DNA of 39,442 nucleotides from Pseudohongiella sp. Lineage in GTDB: Bacteria > Pseudomonadota > Gammaproteobacteria > Pseudomonadales > Pseudohongiellaceae. Location of the stretch: NCBI GenBank assembly GCA_013204155.1, contig JABMOK010000124.1, positions 1 to 39,442 of the forward strand, read 5' to 3'. Made by a program: the position numbers and the translations under genes. A model generated the notes under the pieces. It made no database searches. It was given only the letters and a program-made list of their open reading frames with translations, and was not told the origin of the DNA. Below, piece after piece: positions 1-6,839 of this stretch. Position 1 is the stretch's first letter, and each line of letters opens with the position of its first letter.

Positions 1-642
1 CCTGTTAATCCGCTTGCCCCAAGTCAACGCCCACCTAATGCACCGCCGCCGATGTTAAGTCCTTCGTTCTATTCTCAGACTAATAATAATTATTTTGATA
101 TGACGATTGTAACTGCCGGCACTTCGTTTAGTGGTCATTCTGCATCACTTACAGCCGCGTATGATGCCTATACAAGCACCTCTGCTATTAGTGCGCCTTT
201 GCCTTCGGGTATGAGCTTTGATGCTCCCCCTGTCGGTGTGCCTCTCTCTGGTTATACTTCTGTGGATGGTATTGGTGAGAGTGGGGGAGGTGAGTCTGTT
301 GATGTATGTGTCGCTAATCCAAACTCAGTTATGTGTTCGGATGAAGTTGGCTTTATTGCCGACATGAAGGCCGCTTTTAATGATCTGGCATTTGGCACTT
401 TCGATTACACGGAAGGCTTGGCGGCACTTCCATCTGAGGACCAATCTGTTTCTGTTCTTACTCCTGTATCTCTTGCATCGGCTGTCTGTCCTGAGCCGCC
501 ATCGATCACGATTATGGGCAATGTTTATTCATTCGAAAATTCTTATGTTTGTACGAAGCTGGCTTTACTTCATCCAATTATGATTTTAATTGCTACTTTT
601 TCAGCGGCTATGCTGATAGCTGGCGCAACCAGCAAGGCTTAA
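1..642 (+). CDS. Inovirus TspB/pIII-like adsorption protein, C-terminal part (5' truncated by window)
   Basis: The reading frame is open from base 1, so the gene starts before the window; the first internal Met is at 52. The visible part begins with a proline-rich linker (PPNAPPP), continues with a Ser/Thr/Gly-rich low-complexity stretch, and ends with a small Cys-containing domain and a C-terminal hydrophobic helix (around HPIMILIATFSAAMLIAGA). That layout of linker, Cys-rich end and membrane anchor is typical of inovirus minor coat/adsorption proteins and of the neisserial TspB family. Position supports this: a pVI-like gene starts 2 bp after its stop and a Zot gene follows, the usual pIII-pVI-pI order. 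Family assignment rests on architecture and context, not on strong motifs. Confidence 0.6.
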   Translation, partial: PVNPLAPSQRPPNAPPPMLSPSFYSQTNNNYFDMTIVTAGTSFSGHSASLTAAYDAYTSTSAISAPLPSGMSFDAPPVGVPLSGYTSVDGIGESGGGESVDVCVANPNSVMCSDEVGFIADMKAAFNDLAFGTFDYTEGLAALPSEDQSVSVLTPVSLASAVCPEPPSITIMGNVYSFENSYVCTKLALLHPIMILIATFSAAMLIAGATSKA

Positions 643-644
643 TT

Positions 645-920
645 ATGTGGGGAACCGTTTTAACCTGGCTAACTACTTTCGCAATTCTAAAAGTGATTGC
701 GGTACTTGCTATTGGAACCATAACCTTCGTTGGCTACCAAACTATTATGTCTGATTTAGAGGCACAAATGGTTTTAGGGTGGTCTGGTATTGCCGCTGAT
801 GCACTGGCGTATCTGGCAATCTCAGGTGTTACCGATGGCTTCGGCATTATTCTCGGTGCGTTGTCTATTCGAGCAGTAATTGTATTCGCTCCTAAAATTG
901 GGAAACTTTTAAGCATATGA
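645..920 (+). CDS. Inovirus pVI-like minor coat protein (DUF2523 family)
   Basis: This is a 91-residue, very hydrophobic protein starting MWGTVLTWLTTFAILKV, with about three potential membrane segments. DUF2523 proteins are the pVI-like minor virion proteins found between the adsorption protein and Zot in many filamentous phages. The open frame extends upstream to 549, but that part overlaps the preceding gene. The ATG at 645, two bases after the upstream stop and preceded by AAGG, is the better start. Its 3' end overlaps the zot start by 4 bases (ATGA), so the three genes look translationally coupled. Confidence 0.7.
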   Translation: MWGTVLTWLTTFAILKVIAVLAIGTITFVGYQTIMSDLEAQMVLGWSGIAADALAYLAISGVTDGFGIILGALSIRAVIVFAPKIGKLLSI

Positions 921-1936
921 TTACTTTATTAACAGGCGTTCCCGGAACTGGAAAAACTTGTTACATGATGGATTTTCTAATTGCCGCTCAGAAAGAAGGG
1001 CGGCCTCTTTACGTGCATGGCATTCCCGATCTGACTATTCCGCATACTCCTGTTCTTTGTTCTGCGGCTTCTTGCAAGGTATGCGCTTCTATCAGGCCCG
1101 GTAATTTTGAGACTCTGTTAGCAGAAGATTGGGATTCATGGGCACCCGACGGTGCTTTACTCTGTTTCGATGAAGTACAAAATATTTACCGGCCAAGAAA
1201 GCAGGGCGCTGAGATCCCAACGTCCGTTATGGCTTTCGAGACTCACCGGCATTCTGGCTTAGATTTTTATCTCATAACTCAGTCACCCATGTTATTCGAT
1301 TCCAATGTTCGCAGATTGGTAGGCCGTCATATTCATCTAAAATCTACTTGGGCAGGACGTAACCAATACGAATGGGGCGAGTGCCAGGACAACATAAAAT
1401 CACTTTCCGGTGCTGTGAAATCTTCCTACACGCTGAATAAAAAGAACTTCGGACTATTCAAATCAGCTGAGATTCACACAAAGCAAAAAAAGAAAATGCC
1501 TTTTGCTGTTTATGCGCTGGTTGGCTTGCTCATAATGGCGGCATATCTCTCTGTCAGGGTTAAAAATTCGTTATCGAATAGAGGGATTATCGGTACTCCT
1601 GCGGCAGACGCGCAAGCGGCTGACGTGGGAGTTCCTATCAATCTCGAGAGTGCTTCATCAGTAGTTACACCTGGGCTTTATGATTACAAACCACTGGTGT
1701 TAAATCATCCCGAGTCAGCGCTGGCATTTACTGAGCTTGTTGAAATTGTGAGTTATCCGAGAGTTGCCGCCTGTATTGTCACTGTGAAAAGCGGGGATTG
1801 TCGATGCTACTCGCAGCAAGCGACACCTATCGAAGTGGAGTATTCATTCTGCCGAAATTTCTTATTAGCCCGGCCATTTAATCCATATAAGCCTGAACCA
1901 ATGGACAAAGAAGCCAGAGCAGATAACACGCTGTAG
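917..1936 (+). CDS. Zot/pI-like inovirus assembly ATPase
   Basis: This 339-residue protein has a Walker A motif (GVPGTGKT, residues 7-14) and a Walker B motif (ALLCFDE, about 80-86). Lys-rich residues precede one membrane helix near 195-212, and the C-terminal part is predicted periplasmic. This is the standard layout of the zonula occludens toxin/pI family, inner-membrane ATPases that drive assembly and export of filamentous phage particles. The length fits the family. The start overlaps the pVI-like gene by 4 bases. Four Cys in the first 60 residues and several in the C-terminal domain could form disulfides. The name refers to the phage function; nothing here shows enterotoxin activity. Confidence 0.85.
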   Translation: MITLLTGVPGTGKTCYMMDFLIAAQKEGRPLYVHGIPDLTIPHTPVLCSAASCKVCASIRPGNFETLLAEDWDSWAPDGALLCFDEVQNIYRPRKQGAEIPTSVMAFETHRHSGLDFYLITQSPMLFDSNVRRLVGRHIHLKSTWAGRNQYEWGECQDNIKSLSGAVKSSYTLNKKNFGLFKSAEIHTKQKKKMPFAVYALVGLLIMAAYLSVRVKNSLSNRGIIGTPAADAQAADVGVPINLESASSVVTPGLYDYKPLVLNHPESALAFTELVEIVSYPRVAACIVTVKSGDCRCYSQQATPIEVEYSFCRNFLLARPFNPYKPEPMDKEARADNTL

Positions 1937-2085
1937 TCGGTTAGCAAGATTGATCTTATTAGCACTTCATCATCCCCCTATTAACAATTTACGTATTGCC
2001 AACCAGTACCCATCATCCCTTGAAATTCGTGGTATGAATGCTGAAAATAAAAACCTGCTGATTGCGATCTTAGGAGTGTAACCAG

Positions 2086-2340
2086 ATGACAGCCCGTCAA
2101 TCATTCCCTGTGGCCACACCCGTTTTAAGAGTTGTCCTTAGAAAATTCCGATTCTTCGGTAAATACGGCGAAAGGTACGATAGGCGGCTATTTGCCTATA
2201 TTGAAGCCTGTATCGGGCTTTACCTGGAATTCGCTGATTCAGGGCTTCTACAGAGCGATTCCAGCGAATTTAGCCAGATATGCCGTATCAGAGACCATAT
2301 GCTCGATAAAGGCCAGCGTCTGTACTACGAATTTCCCTAG
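2086..2340 (+). CDS. Hypothetical 84-aa protein in the inovirus/retron region
   Basis: I do not recognise this gene. It encodes 84 residues: a basic N-terminal half (VLRVVLRKFRFFGKYGERYDRR) and a more acidic, probably helical C-terminal half (ADSGLLQSDSSEFSQICRIRDHML). There is no signal peptide or clear membrane helix. An AGGAG sequence nine bases upstream of the ATG supports translation. It lies 149 bp after zot and just before a hairpin-rich noncoding stretch. It could be a small phage protein, for example DNA-binding, but that is only a guess from charge and position. Confidence 0.4.
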   Translation: MTARQSFPVATPVLRVVLRKFRFFGKYGERYDRRLFAYIEACIGLYLEFADSGLLQSDSSEFSQICRIRDHMLDKGQRLYYEFP

Positions 2341-2690
2341 CTGCCGCTTCTCCGGATTATTTTTAGTTTCCATCGTATAAAAGTTCGCTGTGAGCGAATA
2401 AACGTTGACAGCAAGCGAACTATATGCGTTAATCCTTCCTGTTACTTTAAGGAGACGATATTCACCGGAAGTGCATTGGGATGATCGATTTATCCCGCGG
2501 GGATCTGCCTAATCCCTATTTTAAGACGAGTGCTAATTGTGCCGTGTATCCATATCGATACCTAATCACTAAGCACTATGTGGAACCCTTGGGGTGAACT
2601 CCAAGGGTTAGATAGCATAAGGTTTACCGCCAATACTCTCCATCTCCGCGTTGGGTGAAGAGGCCAACCATTTAGGATGGCCTATAACGA
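2341..2690 (+). ncRNA. Hairpin-rich intergenic stretch; candidate retron msr-msd RNA or phage intergenic/origin region
   Basis: No convincing gene is present here, but there is dense secondary-structure potential. Seen directly: AGTTCGCT (2382-2389) pairs with AGCGAACT (2414-2421), and TTCGCT also pairs locally with AGCGAA at 2393-2398. ATCCC/GGGAT flank GCG at 2492-2504. AGTGCT (2529-2534) pairs with AGCACT (2572-2577) and encloses GTATC/GATAC (2546-2561). An 11-bp stem with a TGAA loop lies at 2584-2609 (one G.U pair). GGCCAACC/GGATGGCC lies at 2662-2682 (one A.A mismatch). Retron msr-msd RNAs are structured RNAs usually encoded near the reverse transcriptase, so this is the best location. 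I could not identify a convincing a1/a2 pair or branching G. Filamentous phage intergenic regions also hold origin and packaging hairpins, which would explain the same pattern. Confidence 0.3.
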
Positions 2691-2701
2691 GGAGAACGAT
2701 G

Positions 2702-2863
2702 ATGAAAAAAGTAGCAAGTAACTATTGGTGGACACTAGGCAAGAAGGAACCCAACCGTTGGAGTAAAAAAGTCATTTGGGGGGCTTTCAAATTAGCGCTG
2801 GTTTTATTGCGCTTGGTTTGTAAACTGATTGACTTTTTTAGCGGTATTGGACCTGGCGACTAA
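2702..2863 (+). CDS. Small basic membrane peptide, 53 aa
   Basis: This small ORF begins MKKVASNYWWTLGKKEPN, followed by a basic stretch, one hydrophobic helix (about WGAFKLALVLLRLVCKLIDFF) and a short acidic end. GAGGAG at 2689-2694 lies seven bases from the ATG at 2702; another ATG directly precedes it at 2699. No family recognised. It ends 35 bp before the HTH gene, so it may belong to the same transcript as the HTH and reverse transcriptase. A single-helix cationic peptide in this place could be a small phage coat/minor protein or a membrane-active peptide. The sequence does not decide between these. Confidence 0.45.
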   Translation: MKKVASNYWWTLGKKEPNRWSKKVIWGAFKLALVLLRLVCKLIDFFSGIGPGD

Positions 2864-2898
2864 GTGGTCTCTTGTGCGATTTTAATTCAGGGGGTTAT

Positions 2899-3204
2899 AT
2901 GTTAAACGAAGCTTTAAAGCAGATCAGAGTATTTCATCAATTCAAACAAGTAGAGCTGGCTGAGAAACTATCAATTTCTAAATCGTATCTTTCTGAAGTT
3001 GAATCTGGACGTAAGTCTATTTCTATGGAGTTGCTTCATAAATATGCGGAAGTATTTTCTGTCCCGGCATCATCATTATTAATTTTTTCTGAGAATATGG
3101 AGGCTGTAAAAACGTCTGACAAGTTGAGATTAAAATGTGCTGAAAAGATAGTTAAAGCTATGGAATGGATCAGCGCACGGCATGAAACTTCCAGCGAAAC
3201 ATAG
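2899..3204 (+). CDS. XRE-family HTH protein associated with the retron RT
   Basis: This 101-residue protein carries an N-terminal Cro/C1-type helix-turn-helix at about residues 6-58. The core is KQVELAEKLSISKSYLSEVESG, read as helix 2, turn and recognition helix. A short helical tail follows. The frame is open from 2872, but the ATG at 2899 has GGGG a few bases upstream and starts the standard XRE domain. Its 3' end overlaps the reverse transcriptase start by 23 bases, so the two are probably coupled. From memory, one retron class (called type VI in published classifications) consists of an ncRNA, a small HTH protein and an RT, which matches this arrangement. An alternative is an inovirus repressor of the RstR kind. 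Confidence 0.75.
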   Translation: MLNEALKQIRVFHQFKQVELAEKLSISKSYLSEVESGRKSISMELLHKYAEVFSVPASSLLIFSENMEAVKTSDKLRLKCAEKIVKAMEWISARHETSSET

Positions 3205-4129
3205 CCCTAAGCTTCATATAAAATCCAACAAGAAGTCGTATCTTCCGAGCGACTCAGCTCTTTACAATTTAACTACTAAAAAACGACTTGAAGCGATTAT
3301 TGGGAAAACTATAGCCGAAATAGAGGCTGCTGGAATAGACGAAAATTACCGCGTTTTTGGCTTAAAAAAGGGTGGGAAAACGAGGGAAATTCAAGCTCCG
3401 AAATATTCTCTTGATGTTATTCATACACGCATAGCAAGTTTGTTGGTGAGGGTAGCTGTACCAGATTACTTGCATTCAGGTATTAAAGGGCGTTCAAATA
3501 TTACTAACGCAAAGGCGCACATTGGGAATCATCCATTGCTCACAATGGATATTCAAAAATTTTATCCGTCGATATCAAAGAAATCCATTTTTAATTTTTT
3601 CCATATTAGGATGAATGCATCTCGTGATGTAGCAGGAATTCTTGCCGAAGTTTGCTCTTATAAGGATTGTTTGCCGACTGGAAGCAGGATTAGTATGCCC
3701 TTATCGTTTTGGGTGAACTATGAAATGTATTCAAAATTGGAGTCCCTATGTCTTAATAAGGGCATCATAATGACTGTTTTCGTAGATGATTTTACTTTCT
3801 CTGGAGACCAAGTAGATGAAAAATTCAAAAAGCATGCTAAAAAGATAATCAAAGAATCAGGATTAGAAGTACATCCTCGCAAGACACGCCTTTTCGGTAA
3901 AGGCTTTCCAAGAGTTGTCACTGGCGCATTGGTAGATGGAAGTGGCATTAAAGTTAGAAATAAGCACCACAAATCAATTTACACGCTATTTGGTGAAATT
4001 GAAAAATGTTCAGATGACAAGAAGCTGGAAAAAATGCAGATGCAACTACTTGGAAAATTAAGTGCTGCCGGCCAGATAGATAAATCTTTCAAAAATAAAG
4101 CGGCTCAATTCCGAAAAGCTATCTGCTAA
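3182..4129 (+). CDS. Retron-type reverse transcriptase
   Basis: This 315-residue protein is a reverse transcriptase with retron hallmarks. It has NAKAH (residues 109-113, the retron NAxxH motif) just before the first catalytic Asp region (LLTMDIQKFYPS), the motif LPTGSRISMPLS, the polymerase active site FVDDFTFSG (VDD at 201-203, where YADD is commoner), and RVVTG (VTG at 246-248, the retron-specific motif thought to help recognise the RNA). The length is normal for single-domain retron RTs; there is no maturase or endonuclease domain, which argues against a group II intron. The ATG at 3182 lies inside the HTH gene and no other in-frame Met occurs before the catalytic domain. Expected role: making a branched msDNA from a nearby structured RNA, usually as part of anti-phage defence. 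Confidence 0.9.
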   Translation: MKLPAKHSPKLHIKSNKKSYLPSDSALYNLTTKKRLEAIIGKTIAEIEAAGIDENYRVFGLKKGGKTREIQAPKYSLDVIHTRIASLLVRVAVPDYLHSGIKGRSNITNAKAHIGNHPLLTMDIQKFYPSISKKSIFNFFHIRMNASRDVAGILAEVCSYKDCLPTGSRISMPLSFWVNYEMYSKLESLCLNKGIIMTVFVDDFTFSGDQVDEKFKKHAKKIIKESGLEVHPRKTRLFGKGFPRVVTGALVDGSGIKVRNKHHKSIYTLFGEIEKCSDDKKLEKMQMQLLGKLSAAGQIDKSFKNKAAQFRKAIC

Positions 4130-4172
4130 TAAAGATAACTGATTTACAAAAAATCCTTTTCACCAAAGTTTC

Positions 4173-4178
4173 TATAAT
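4173..4178 (+). promoter_or_regulatory. Possible -10 element upstream of the membrane-protein gene
   Basis: A perfect TATAAT lies 37 bases before the ATG of the 140-aa membrane protein, in an AT-rich spacer. No good -35 hexamer lies at the right distance. It suggests the gene may be transcribed independently of the retron genes, but only weakly. Confidence 0.3.
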
Positions 4179-4214
4179 ATAGCTGGGTATTTCTATTTTT
4201 TAGAGGATGTCTTC

Positions 4215-4637
4215 ATGTCTGACAAATTTAATATGAGCGATGTGTTGTATACGAGCATTTTATCAATTGGTAAGAATCACACAGAAAAAGCTACATTCAG
4301 TCCATTGGTCGACGATCTTGTTAATCATTGCGTCAATTTTGTGTGTGAGAATGGAGGCATAGTGGAAAAAAGGGAGCAGATTCGTACCGAATTGAAGAAA
4401 CAAAACCATTTCATTAATAAGCGCGATCCTGTACTTAGAACGTGTCATACAGCTATGGATCTCCGCGACAAGCTGCTAGATGCCGAATTTCAGCTCAGCA
4501 AAGCTACAACAAGAGATCACATCAAAATGTGGGTATTTAAGACGATAACGGGGATCACGATAGCTACAATCATATTATGTACAGCTATTGTCGCCAGTGA
4601 ACTGGGCTTGCAAATTCCGTTAATTAGAGTTGGTTAG
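4215..4637 (+). CDS. Unknown protein with C-terminal membrane helix, next to the retron RT
   Basis: I do not recognise this 140-residue protein. The first ~105 residues look soluble and helical, with charged stretches (KREQIRTELKKQ and DLRDKLLDAEFQLSK). One strong hydrophobic helix follows (about MWVFKTITGITIATIILCTA, then IVASELGL) and a short tail. AGAGGA sits eight bases before the ATG. It lies 85 bp downstream of the reverse transcriptase on the same strand, where some retrons carry effector genes, including membrane-spanning effectors such as that of Ec48. A role as retron effector is therefore an attractive inference, but a private promoter is possible and it could equally be a phage superinfection-exclusion protein. 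Confidence 0.6.
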   Translation: MSDKFNMSDVLYTSILSIGKNHTEKATFSPLVDDLVNHCVNFVCENGGIVEKREQIRTELKKQNHFINKRDPVLRTCHTAMDLRDKLLDAEFQLSKATTRDHIKMWVFKTITGITIATIILCTAIVASELGLQIPLIRVG

Positions 4638-4657
4638 GCAACGTGTTGTGATTTCAC

Positions 4658-4709
4658 GAGGGTATCTTCATGTTTACTAACTATGGATGTTTAAGAGCGG
4701 CAGTTTGAT
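4658..4709 (+). other. Partial copy of the upstream gene's leader with a 12-codon ORF
   Basis: CGAGGGTATCTTCATGTTTA here resembles GAGGATGTCTTCATGTCTGA at the start of the 140-aa membrane protein gene (4204-4223): a ribosome-binding site plus the first codons. The ORF that follows from 4671 stops after 12 codons. This looks like the stub of a decayed or deleted second gene with the same leader, though chance similarity over about 20 bases cannot be excluded. Confidence 0.25.
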
Positions 4710-4815
4710 ACATTGGGGGAATTAGTGGAATGTATGTCAGCTCGTCTATATTAGCCGGTAGGCCACATGTTTGCTGGATTCAAGCTATCTAACCACTGCC
4801 GCACCATATTCCCTA

Positions 4816-4843
4816 ATTTCCGGTAATAAAGATTACCGGAAAT
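4816..4843. terminator. Perfect 12-bp hairpin, probable bidirectional terminator
   Basis: ATTTCCGGTAAT (4816-4827) and ATTACCGGAAAT (4832-4843) form a perfect 12-bp stem closed by AAAG. It sits between the plus-strand phage/retron genes and the minus-strand lipoprotein gene that ends at 4863. No long T-tract follows on either strand, but the A/T-rich stem base could serve. It also marks a plausible boundary of the accessory module. Confidence 0.5.
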
Positions 4844-4862
4844 AGCACTAGGTTAGTAACCC

Positions 4863-5087
4863 TCAATATAAAGGCGTTGCAGGTCTTTTTTCCTCATTAG
4901 CTCTTCTCCACTCCAATTGCGCCCGCGCGCTCCTCATCTCCGATATACCAGGACTATCAGCTAGATAGATATCTGAACCCTTTCCTCGATCGGATTGTGA
5001 GTTAGCCGACGGCTCCGCTTGATGTGCACATCCAATCAGTGAAGCGGCTGCAACTGCCGAGAAGAATATTCTTATACGAGGTTTCAT
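4863..5087 (-). CDS. Small putative lipoprotein
   Basis: This 74-residue protein has a typical lipoprotein signal: MKPRIRIFF, then a hydrophobic stretch ending in LIGC (lipobox, Cys about 20). A short polar mature region of about 55 residues follows, with no recognised domain. A GGGGGAG ribosome-binding site lies just upstream of the ATG. It points away from the retron region and its nearest neighbour is more than 250 bp away, so it is probably monocistronic. Signal peptidase II processing and membrane anchoring are predicted; the function is unknown. Confidence 0.65.
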   Translation of the reverse strand: MKPRIRIFFSAVAAASLIGCAHQAEPSANSQSDRGKGSDIYLADSPGISEMRSARAQLEWRRANEEKRPATPLY

Positions 5088-5355
5088 TTTCTCCCCCTAA
5101 CTTTTCTCTCGCTAACGTAGTCAGAATGTCTGCTATGTTCTATCACGGTCAGTATGCTTTACACATAATGTGTGAGTAAAAGGCCTGCTGGCAACGCATG
5201 CGAAGACCAGTGGACAATCGCTTGATCGAGGAGAAATAGCAAGAACATAATGAAATTTGTGGGGATTCGATGGGTGACTAGCGAAAGCGAGGAGCAGGAA
5301 AACCACCCTCCTTCAGCAGTAGCAAAGAGTACAGGAGATTAGCTGGAGTACTTAC

Positions 5356-5802
5356 TCAATAGCTATATTCATAGGGAATACAGCCGCCTGGTCTTTCTAA
5401 ACTTGGTCCTGATTGCCTGAATCCTACGCATTTATAGAAATCAGCGGCGTAGGTCGAAGAGTTCAATTTAAGCTTCTTTTCGGGGCTTCTTTCCTTACAA
5501 GCATCGATGGCACTTTGTACGAGCGCTCTGCCAATGCCAAATCGTTGATAATTTGGAAGTACGAATAGATGTGAAAGGTTCCAAAAATTCTTAACAATTA
5601 TAAACCCTACAATTTCACCCTCGATCGAGTATTTACTCTGAAACCCGCAGGAATTATTCTCCCACCACACACTAAAAGATTGAATAGTTTCATCGATCAA
5701 GAATTGAGTTGTCTGCTCTGATTCATCTGTAGAGTATCTAATAGAGGACCCAACGAGCTGCGCTAAATCATCAATATCTGTTTCAATTATATTGCTAAGC
5801 AC
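5356..5802 (-). CDS. GNAT-family N-acetyltransferase
   Basis: This 148-residue protein has the GNAT core: a beta strand and loop LSHLFVLPNYQRFGIGRALVQSAIDAC, where QRFGIGRA matches the acetyl-CoA pyrophosphate-binding Q/RxxGxG/A motif (about residues 86-93), and a C-terminal FYKCVGF typical of the last strand. The start codon is GTG at 5802, without a clear Shine-Dalgarno sequence, so the exact start is uncertain. The substrate cannot be inferred; such small GNATs acetylate amines ranging from protein N-termini to antibiotics. It stands alone in a low-density accessory area. Confidence 0.8.
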   Translation of the reverse strand: MLSNIIETDIDDLAQLVGSSIRYSTDESEQTTQFLIDETIQSFSVWWENNSCGFQSKYSIEGEIVGFIIVKNFWNLSHLFVLPNYQRFGIGRALVQSAIDACKERSPEKKLKLNSSTYAADFYKCVGFRQSGPSLERPGGCIPYEYSY

Positions 5803-5977
5803 GATAGTTTTGGTTCGCCGGAAATGTCACTAATCTTCTGACTCTAGGCTATAAGGTTAAGTATATCAAGTTGGGATAATTGGGCGGAAGTGGCTCACAT
5901 ATTGAAGAATTACGAGAGTAATAGAGACTATTGGGGGTACATTTCTATGGATAGCCCTGCTCTAAGGAGAAGTGCAA

Positions 5978-6561
5978 TTACAGGAGAACTTTGTCTATCT
6001 TGGCTAATAAATCCGCTTCCTTAAAAGGTTTTGTCAGGTAATCACTAACGCCTAACTTGACGGCTTCCAAGAGATTTTCTTTATCCATAAGACCCGTGAT
6101 CATGATAAAGGGCATTGTAGAAAAATGCGCTATTTTGCCTCGTTAATTTTAATACATCCAGTCCAGAAATCGTAGGCATGTTTAGATCACACAACACCAA
6201 GTCATAGGGACTCTTTTTGCCGTAGGGAGTTTTCTTATTTTTTATTTCTACGATTGCAGTGTGACCGTCGTTTGCTTCATCAATATGAAAAAAATCCATT
6301 TCCCTTTAGCAAAAAGCTTGTGACCTCCCTCTCCATTGCAATATCGCCAACAATAAGTACGTGATAGTTGCTGTAGTCAGCAAATTTACCTATCTCACCT
6401 ACGAGTTTATTTCTAACACTAGCAATAGCCGCTAGTGTTTCTTTGCACTCATTGTCTTTTTCTTGCTCCATAGACTCAGCAGCACGAAGACTATGAATCT
6501 CTTTCTCGCTGACTAGAATAGCTTTTTATAATTAAGCTATTGCCTTTCTTGATAAATCCAC
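5978..6561 (-). pseudogene. Broken stand-alone response regulator (paralogue of the two intact copies downstream)
   Basis: Read in pieces on the minus strand, this matches the receiver proteins at 9266 and 10467. A GTG start at 6561 gives VDLSRKAIA, then two in-frame stops. The frame continues with KAILVSEKEIHSLRAAES and the start of the receiver domain. It shifts near 6290 beside a run of A/T into HIDEANDGHTAIVEIK and YDLVLCDLNMPTISGLDVLKL. It shifts again near 6115-6125 into PFIMITG, GVSDYLTKPF and a stop at 5978. One acidic-pocket residue is also lost (VLIVGD instead of VLIVDD). With two stops, two frameshifts and a missing active-site Asp, it is a decayed gene rather than a sequencing slip. 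Confidence 0.85.
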
Positions 6562-6839
6562 AACATTCCTTCTATCGATTTCTCAGTTTTTTACAGCGGA
6601 GCGTATTGGTCTTTTATATATTTATTGAACGCAAGAAAAACAGGCCAATTTTACCCTGATTCATAGGGCCAGCCCACTCCAAATCCAAATCCAAACATTT
6701 TCGTGATTATATACCTAACATCGTAGGAGCAGCCTGTTTTTTGCTGGATTTAGATCGAGAAGAATGCAGAATTACCCGGAAGCCAAAAGCAGAATAGTCG
6801 CCCTCCTCAACGGTAATGTAGGTGCTAGCGATTAGAAAT

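Noticed and set aside
3182-4129. Diversity-generating retroelement or group II intron RT
   Set aside because: No template/variable repeat pair, accessory Avd gene, maturase or endonuclease domain is visible; the NAxxH and VTG motifs point to a retron.
5161-5173. ACACATAATGTGT palindrome as a dif-like inovirus attachment site
   Set aside because: It lacks the two 11-bp XerC/XerD half-sites of dif and has no second copy in the window.
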